A stretch of DNA of 64,000 nt, taken from NCBI GenBank assembly GCA_005656395.1, contig SRSI01000010.1, positions 2,790,001 through 2,854,000 on the forward strand, in the 5' to 3' direction. The notes beneath the pieces were generated by a model. It was not told the origin of the DNA. It searched no databases and worked only from the letters and a program-made list of their open reading frames with translations. The position numbers and the translations under genes are program-made. This stretch comes from Strongyloides papillosus (Eukaryota > Nematoda > Chromadorea > Rhabditida > Strongyloididae). Positions 57,094 to 64,000 of this stretch are shown here, piece by piece. How positions within the stretch are numbered: position 1 is the first letter of the stretch; each line of letters starts with the position of its first letter.

Positions 57094-58788
57094 TTAATTA
57101 AAATAAATCCTTGGTATTTTGTTTTCACGCTCCAGATAAGCGATATTCTCTCTTAATCTCTTTACAACAACCTGATAATACTTCCACATTGAATCTTTCC
57201 TACAGTATATCTGAAAGTTGTTTTCTTCCTCCCCGTATAAACGGGTATAATAACGAAACTCATTAAATAATATGGGATTTGCTCTCATACCACCAATTAG
57301 GGATGTTGATTCATTGTATGCTGTGTATGAATCATCCTTATACTCAATGATGATACATTGCAGCCATCGGGGGATTTGGAATGTAGGTGGAGTGTTAAGG
57401 TATAAACATTCTAGATGTCCAAATTCTCTTATCCATTCCACTTGTGGTAACTCAGCACGATAAATAACCAGTTCCTTCAAATGTGGTAAATGTTCGGTGA
57501 TTGTTAAGAGGATATTAGCTGATAAAACACCATAATAGGATATAGTTAATTTAGAAACACTTTTTGGTAGACCTTTAATTAGATATCTTATAAAATTATC
57601 GATATCAATATCTTGAATAGGTTTTCGGCAAGTTTCAAGAATAGAAATTTCTGTACCAATGAAAACATCCTTTAACATTGTACATTCTTTTAAATTATTT
57701 ATACTACATTTTTGTTGGATTCTTGCAAAAAGTGATCCTATGGAACTACCTAGTATCGAGATATACCTTGAATCATCCATAATATATAGTGATAGCCTTG
57801 TCAATTTAGTTGTTTTCTTGATAAAATCATTGAAATAATCTAGATTAAAAAGTTTAACTTTTAGCTCAACAATTTCATTACATGAAGCATTATACATCTC
57901 CTCATTATACATTTGTTTAAAAGACTCAAATTCTCTAAAAATCTCCATTGAAAACCCTGTCTTAAGGTTGAACTTTGTCAATAATATCGTCATCAAAAAA
58001 CTCCACAACTTATTAAACCTTCTAACTTTCGTAACTCCACAAATATCAACAATCAAATTGGGATATTTCAGTAGACAATTAAATAACGGCAATAACAATT
58101 CCATATTTTGATCTCCAATCAATGGATATTTAACTTTACTTTTACAAATCCCAAATTCCTGGAGATTCTTCAAATTCTGGATCACATCAACATCATAATC
58201 TCTCGTATAGACATATGAAGCAGCAATCGTATTAACATCAATACCTCGAATAATCTTTATCTTAGGTGATTTTAAATGCCTTATTATTGAAATATTTAAT
58301 GTTGCAACTAACTTATTTGAGTAATCCATAAAATCTAATATAGAAGCATTAACATAATAGTCAAATAATTTATCAATAAATGGTGCCACCTTTGAGGCAA
58401 ACTTATTATCATTCAATGAACGTGATCTTTTTCTATGGTCATCAACACGAAATCTTATCTCATAAAATAATTCCAATTCACGGGATTTTTTTATACTTTC
58501 CAGGAAGGTTATCTCACTATTCAATGATATATCATTAATATACAATATTCTTGTTTTGTCTTCTTTATTATCATGGTACTCTTTATTTGTATCTGTTAAC
58601 TTCAGTACATATAAATAATTTTTCCTCTTTAAAGCTTTTGCTGGTTCTAATATACGTATAGATTGATTAAATATCTTACAAGTCTTGGCCATATTTATTT
58701 GTTCTGGGTAACTTGGTAAAAAATCTGTCACCTGCTTAAAAAAATAAATATTCCCAAATACCTTATTAAACGATTCATTATTTACCAT
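57094..58788 (-). CDS. F-box/LRR-like protein of 564 residues
   Basis: A single-exon gene with ATG at 58788. The first 50 residues (a KQVTDFLPSYPEQINMAKTC segment) look like a degenerate F-box, the helix bundle that links substrate receptors to SKP1 in SCF ubiquitin ligases. The rest is mixed helix and strand, with leucine/isoleucine-rich repeats that become LRR-like from about residue 340 (LTRLSLYIMDD, VSKLTISYYG, LKELVIYRAELPQ, LECLYLNTPP). No membrane helix or signal peptide. Nematodes have many such rapidly evolving F-box genes, so its target cannot be guessed. Assignment rests on fold-like pattern, not on a strong motif. Lack of introns in 1.7 kb is in line with a lineage-expanded gene. 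Confidence 0.55.
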   Translation of the reverse strand: MVNNESFNKVFGNIYFFKQVTDFLPSYPEQINMAKTCKIFNQSIRILEPAKALKRKNYLYVLKLTDTNKEYHDNKEDKTRILYINDISLNSEITFLESIKKSRELELFYEIRFRVDDHRKRSRSLNDNKFASKVAPFIDKLFDYYVNASILDFMDYSNKLVATLNISIIRHLKSPKIKIIRGIDVNTIAASYVYTRDYDVDVIQNLKNLQEFGICKSKVKYPLIGDQNMELLLPLFNCLLKYPNLIVDICGVTKVRRFNKLWSFLMTILLTKFNLKTGFSMEIFREFESFKQMYNEEMYNASCNEIVELKVKLFNLDYFNDFIKKTTKLTRLSLYIMDDSRYISILGSSIGSLFARIQQKCSINNLKECTMLKDVFIGTEISILETCRKPIQDIDIDNFIRYLIKGLPKSVSKLTISYYGVLSANILLTITEHLPHLKELVIYRAELPQVEWIREFGHLECLYLNTPPTFQIPRWLQCIIIEYKDDSYTAYNESTSLIGGMRANPILFNEFRYYTRLYGEEENNFQIYCRKDSMWKYYQVVVKRLRENIAYLERENKIPRIYFN

Positions 58789-59301
58789 ATTTAAATGAAA
58801 ATAATAATTGTTATAATATATATTATTTTAGAAAATAAGTATAAATATTGATTATCAATTTATCAGAAAATAGAAAAATATTTTTACTAACAACACTTAA
58901 AGTATAATGAAAAAGTAATAATAAAAAGGTGGTAAACTTATTAATGTCTATACTTTGAAAATAAATAATTGGAACTAAAATTATTAAATATAATGTATCT
59001 TTGGGGAGCTTAAATAAATATACAAACAGGAGAATGTAAGAGTTTTATAGATAATAGTCTCTTCTATTATCACAAGACTGTTTCTTCCCAAATAAATGAA
59101 TGTTTCTCAGTTTATATATATATCTTATCAAATAAATTTCAAAAAAGTTTCAATTAATATTTATTGAATAGTTTAGGCATGCAAAATAATAAAATTTTAA
59201 TGGAAGTTGTTAGTAAAATCTCTATGTCAGGTTTAAAACTTTTTACATGTACTTTGTTGACATCTAAGTAATTATATAGCATGGGTTTTTGTTCTAAGTT
59301 T
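58789..59301. other. Intergenic between F-box-like gene and collagen
   Basis: 513 bp holding the F-box-like gene promoter and the collagen 3' UTR (both on the minus strand). AT-rich, nothing else visible. Confidence 0.55.
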
Positions 59302-60329
59302 TTAATATCCAGGAGCTGTACGTGGTGGTGGACAATGACCGCATGAACCTCCCTCTCCGGCTGCTCCTGGTTCACCAGCAGTTCCTGGTGCACCTGGGTT
59401 TCCTGGTGGTCCTGCTGGACCTGGATCTCCTGCTGGTCCTGGTGGTCCGTCTGATCCTGTTCCTGGTGCGCCTGGTTCTCCATCAGCTCCTGCAGGTCCT
59501 GGTGGTCCGGGTGGCCCTGGTGGTCCAGCTGGTCCTGGAACTTCATTAACTGTACCTGCTGGTCCTGGTGCTCCTGGGTTTCCTGGGGCTCCATCACTTC
59601 CTGGTGGTCCGGCTGGTCCTGGGGCACCTGCTTCACCTGGGGATCCATCGTTTCCTTTTGCTCCAGCAGCTCCTGGGTTTCCGTTTGGTCCTTTTGGTCC
59701 TGGGTTTCCTGCTGGTCCTGGTGGTCCAGCTGGGCAAGTTTGACATGGCTCAGCAGCGCCGCCTTCTGGTGCAGCAGCATCAGTTCCATCATCTCCTGGT
59801 TTACCTATAAAAATTTAACATTATTTGAATTTTTTGAAGTTTGATTTTTACCTGGTTGTCCGTCAGTACCATCTTTTCCATCGGCTCCGTCTTTTCCTGG
59901 TGGTCCTGGTGGTCCATATGAACATCCTCCACAGCAACCTGCTGCACCTCCAGATGATCCAGATGAGGCAGCAGAAACAGCTGGTCCTGCGGAATAACTT
60001 GAACCTCCACTTCCTCCATCGTATGTAGCGGCTCCTCTTAAGATTTGATTTCTTCTTCCGAGTCTTTGGTGTTGTTCTGAATATCTCTTATTTCTTCTTG
60101 AAACTCCGGCTTGAGCTTCTAATCGTTGAAGTTCCTCTATCAATCCTTGAGAACGATGTGAACAGAAGTCAACTTCAACTTTAATAGAAGATTCGATATG
60201 TTGAAGATAAGTATATACCATAGGAATAGCAATGACAGCTGTCATTGTTGCAATGGTACTAATAGCAATACCAAAGAAAGCTAAGCGTTTCATAGACGCT
60301 GCCTCAGCAATCTGTGTTTTATCAGCCAT
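59302..60329 (-). CDS. Cuticle collagen
   Basis: Two exons: 60329-59852 and 59804-59302, with a 47-bp intron that splits a glycine codon, giving 326 residues. This is a structural protein of the worm cuticle, secreted by the epidermis. An N-terminal membrane helix (about 13-42) in the nematode collagen N-domain is followed by a basic RRNKR site (near 79-83) suited to furin-like cleavage. Next come a Gly/Ser/Ala-rich stretch with CCGGC, and Gly-X-Y blocks ([16 protein letters not shown] and onward) interrupted by CQTC and ended by CGHC just before the C-terminus. The cysteine clusters flanking the triple helix are typical. Proline is nearly always CCA and glycine GGA or GGT, the strong codon bias of a highly expressed gene. 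A TTTTTTAG acceptor ends 2 bp before the ATG, fitting spliced-leader trans-splicing. C. elegans has well over a hundred col genes, so no name is assigned. Confidence 0.93.
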
Positions 60330-62333
60330 GTCTAAAAAATAATAATAATAGTTTAATATTAAAATATATAAAATAAAAAAACAATATTTAATAAACCCTT
60401 GTAATAATAAAAAAGAAGTAATGAAAAAAATGTATTGTTTTTATAAATTGACATATAAATGTAGTTAAATGTTCTTATATATAATTTGGAAAAGACATAG
60501 AAGATAACGTCGAAAGCCTAGAGGCATTCTCCACAATCGTTAGTCATTTTCCAGATTTCGAACAGTCAAATACTTGTATATTAAAAAAAACACAGTTTGA
60601 TGAAATGAAAACGAAAGATGAAACGATAACTGAATTATGTAGTTAAGGGCAGCTTTTTTGAATCATAATTTGTTTGAAAACTATCTAAGATACAATAATT
60701 TTCCAGATTTTTTATTACCAATTTTGATATGTAATTAAGAAGTTTTGTAAATTAAAAAATGATTTGTATATGACATGTTGTTATATGGGTAATGTATACA
60801 AAATAACAATAGTATAATAGAAATAACATTGATGGAATTAAATAAAATAGATTTGTTTAGGTAATAAATTTTTTTATTGTAGAGCATTAAAAAAAATTAT
60901 TTATTGCTGTTTTTAATGTTGCAATATCCTTTTATTTCGTTTTTTTTTCGTTTTTGTTTTAATATATTTGTTTTTGGTTTTGTAATTAATTAATTAATAG
61001 GAAATAAGTAAAAAAATAATAAGTAAAACTAATTTTTTATTTGTGTGACATAAAATAAAATATAAAATGATATAATATTTTATTTTTTAAATAAAAAAAA
61101 CGGTGACAGTAATTCTTAAAATTAACAGAAATTTTCACTTTAATTCCTGCTAATACTTTTTATTCAAAAATCGTTTTTAATAAATAATAACCTGATAGAG
61201 AAATGATTAGTTTTTTAGGTGAATAAAATTTTATTTTTAAATACTAATTTCATTTTGATATATTAGATGAATTTTTAAATAATTATCATATTCCTTTTAT
61301 TTAAATGGAGGTCAATTTTTTAAATAATCCTGCTTTTTTTAATTACCTCAAAATAAAATAAAACGTTATGTTATAAACAAAGATGCGTTTTATTTCCCAT
61401 ACAAAGCATGAAAATAATTATGTTTATCAATGATGTAATAAAAAAATATATTATAAGTTCTTTATAATTGATTGTTTTTGTTTCTTGTGTGTTATAGGAT
61501 ATGGCAAATTATAATACTATTTTGGGAGAGATATTACAATCTAATCACGATTAATCAATTGTCAATCATAATCATGTTTCTTAGATATACATAAATAGAT
61601 TATCTATACAAATGATTATTTTTTAAATAAACAAAATAATTCGTAATCACCAATTATTTAGAGATATATGACATTTTTATTCTAAATACAGTTAGTTTAA
61701 AAAGATTTAAAAATACATTATAGTTTGTATCAAAAATTATAATCTTTTTATTCCATAAACAATAAATATCCTTTGTACTATCATTGTTTTAAATACTTTT
61801 AACAAAATACTTAATATTATTGTTCTTTGATAGAGTAATATTGTATCGTAGAATAATAAAATGGATTTACTGATAAGAAGGTATAAAAAAAATAACAATG
61901 CAAAAATGTTAATTCATAGATAATGTAAATGATGATGTCTGGTGTTATTAGTTATAAAAAATTCACATGTCCTGTGACATGAAAAAAGCTTTAATTGCAC
62001 AATTAAATATTTTATTTCATCATCCGCAAAATAGAATTGATCTAAGAAAAGCACAAAAATTGATCATATATATATTAACAAAATTCTCGTTAACCGATAT
62101 GGTTATATTAACATATTACTCGTAATTAAAATGTAGTTCCAGTATTATCAATATCACATAGGTTAAAGTAGGTGGGTTAAAACATAAAAATACTCTTCAA
62201 TATTCATATAGTGATAATAATATAAATTTTAAATCGGCTATTCAATGAATTATAAATCATTCAAACTTTTCCTATTTAAATTGCTTTCATTTTTTAATTC
62301 AAAATAATATTTTGATAAATATTTTTTACTAAA
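60330..62333. other. 2-kb divergent intergenic region
   Basis: It lies between the collagen (-) and the membrane protein gene (+), so it should hold both promoters. It is very AT-rich with long T and A runs. No frame or RNA gene is convincing. The stretch 60490-60600 is locally less AT-rich and might be a collagen regulatory element. Confidence 0.5.
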
Positions 62334-63233
62334 ATGGCATCTACTTCTATAGAGGAAGATAATCGGTGTGTTGGGGAGAAAAAAAAAGATTACTTACTTC
62401 GATGTAGTAGTTTACAAATTAAAATATTTATTTTTTTACTATTCTTGATCTCAATTTTTGCAATGACTGTCTTTCTATGGATGCATCATAGCAAATTAAG
62501 TGTCTCTCTTTATGGAACATTTCTATGTTTCATGTTCGTGGTAACTTTAAGAATTCATTATCATTTTATACCTTTAACAAATTTATAGTTATGCTGTTTA
62601 TTTGGAAACTGGTTATCACAAGCTGATAATGGAATTAATAGTGTTGTTGAAATCAGAAAAAATGGTATATTTCTATCAACATCACTACCTATTGAGGAGT
62701 ATTCAGGATTAAATTCATCTCTATATGAAGAATTATGTATTCCAACACATATTCATAATAATAATGACATGACATCTGACTACAATCCCATCCTTTTTGA
62801 ATCAGATAACATTGACATCACAGCAACTCCTGATTCAGTTTGCAGTTTGGAAAACTATCATGTCGCAAATTATTCATTGAATGAATTAATTAGAAATAAT
62901 AATTCTAGTATTGTTTTATCAACACTCTATTCGGATACTTCATTAAACATCTCATTTACACCTAATTCATTACCAATTTTAACACAACAAAATAGTATCA
63001 CCTTAACACAAATACTTGTTCCAGAGGATGTACAACCAACAACTACCAATATAGCAAATTATAATAATAATAATAATTCAATATTCTACATATCAACACC
63101 TCAGAATCATAATATATGTAAGGAGCCACCCAACGACAAGAGATGTCAAGTAACATTATCTATCGAAAATTTACCAACTTATGAGGAAGTAACAACGACA
63201 TCAAGTACATTTAATGTCATTCAACAACAATAA
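62334..63233 (+). CDS. Unrecognised two-helix membrane protein with LPxY motif
   Basis: Two exons: 62334-62540 and 62589-63233, with a 48-bp intron (GTAACT...TTATAG), giving 283 residues. Joining across the intron extends a second hydrophobic segment. A cytosolic-looking N-terminus (25 residues, KKK) is followed by two helices at about 29-50 and 55-78. Then comes a long Ser/Thr/Asn-rich tail with several possible N-glycosylation triplets and a final LPTYEEV. The LPxY form is a known variant of the PPxY motif bound by WW domains of Nedd4-type ubiquitin ligases, so the tail is probably cytosolic and the protein may be endocytosed. I do not recognise the family. ATG at 62334 is the first in frame. 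Confidence 0.6.
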
Positions 63234-64000
63234 TGTCATGTAGAGGTAATATTTGCTGCATAATCATTACACATTCCACTAAAAACTTTTAATTTTCCAT
63301 CTGTCATGATATTTAACTTTAAAACGAGTATTAAAATGTTATTATTTAAAAAATCTGTCAATTGTTTAAATTTGTTAGAAGGATAAACATTAAATTCATA
63401 GATTAATATTTAGTTTAACTTCTAAATATGAGTATGACATTTTTTTATCTAGTAATTTATTCAAGAATAAATCATGTTTTATCATTTTAAATTATCTGAA
63501 GGTAAATCTTTACAACCTTAAACATTATTTTACCGTACCATGTTAAATCTATCCTCCATTTTATTTGTTTTTTATCATTAACACAAAGGAAATAAAATAT
63601 TTTAACTTTATTGACATTCAAAAAATGAGGAAGGAAAACTGAATTTGCAGAATTAATTCCGTTTATGAAGTGCTAAACAAATTGTTCCATTAAAATATTT
63701 GAAGTTTAATGTTGAATACATAAAAGCAATAAAACATTTTAAAAGACCAATAAAATTGTAATATTATACCTCTAAAATATGTTTTTTGGTTGTATAAATT
63801 ACCAAAAATTAAATCAATTTTAATTGTATATAAGGAAAAGATACAATCATTTTTTTAATATTTCATTTTCGTGATAATTCGAGAGAACAGTTGAATATTC
63901 ATAAAAAAAATACCAACAGACATTATCGACCTGAACTGTGGATGAATTTTAAATGCCGTTTTTCATTTTTATCTTTAAAATATTAGTATAATTATTTTAT
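63234..64000. other. Right flank, noncoding
   Basis: 767 bp of AT-rich sequence after the membrane protein gene. No coding region is supported to the window edge. Confidence 0.55.

Noticed and set aside
59322..60028. Leu/Val-rich frames antisense to the collagen gene
   Set aside because: They are the reverse reading of Gly-Pro-rich codons and have no independent support.
1..64000. CRISPR arrays, operons, bacterial ribosome binding sites and attachment sites
   Set aside because: The window is clearly eukaryotic with spliceosomal introns. The regular repeats present are gene duplicates, LTRs or minisatellites.

Overview
The window looks like a nematode chromosome, most likely a clade IV worm of the Strongyloides/Parastrongyloides type. 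It is very AT-rich, the genes have few and tiny introns (mostly 35-100 bp), and the gene set is nematode-like: Srv/Srg-type chemoreceptors, a ZHP-type meiotic RING protein, a cuticle collagen and Ly6-like secreted peptides. The species is an inference from composition and gene style; nothing here names it.

Left half (1-33.2 kb): a minus-strand tandem array of six two-exon serpentine receptor genes. Four are intact (3789-4764, 20463-21429, 28098-29070, 31256-32228) and two are frameshifted (633-1598, 23725-24696). With mobile DNA removed, the copies sit about 3.2 kb apart. They alternate between two subtypes (A and B), so the array reads as three A-B dimers. One copy is a B/A chimera, and others carry short patches of the other subtype. 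The spacers are duplicated too and carry a conserved 98-codon reading frame of unknown nature.

Mobile DNA has split the array. A TIR element with CACACA ends and a TA target duplication (6877-20293) contains two complete Ty3/gypsy-type LTR retrotransposons with identical LTR pairs (6908-11520 and 13248-18543) and a smaller TIR element (11792-12607). Another spacer holds a 1.2-kb TIR element (24842-26045) with two 100-bp palindromes in inverted orientation. Between array and genes (33.4-39.0 kb) lie two related CACACA/TA elements, a 101-bp tandem repeat, and a third LTR element whose polyprotein frame lacks the reverse transcriptase core.

Right half (39.2-64 kb): conserved, mostly single-copy genes. 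In order: a ZHP/RNF212-like RING protein (+); three Ly6/three-finger secreted proteins (-,+,+) mixed with one intact and one decayed casein kinase 2 beta-like gene (-); lariat debranching enzyme dbr-1 (+); a 5.2-kb stretch with no visible gene; a cyclin E-like gene (+); TRAP-alpha (+); COG3 (+); an F-box/LRR-like gene (-); a cuticle collagen (-); and an unrecognised two-helix membrane protein (+). These serve unrelated housekeeping, meiotic and surface functions, and nothing suggests an operon. The receptor array and its transposon load are the dynamic, accessory part of the window.
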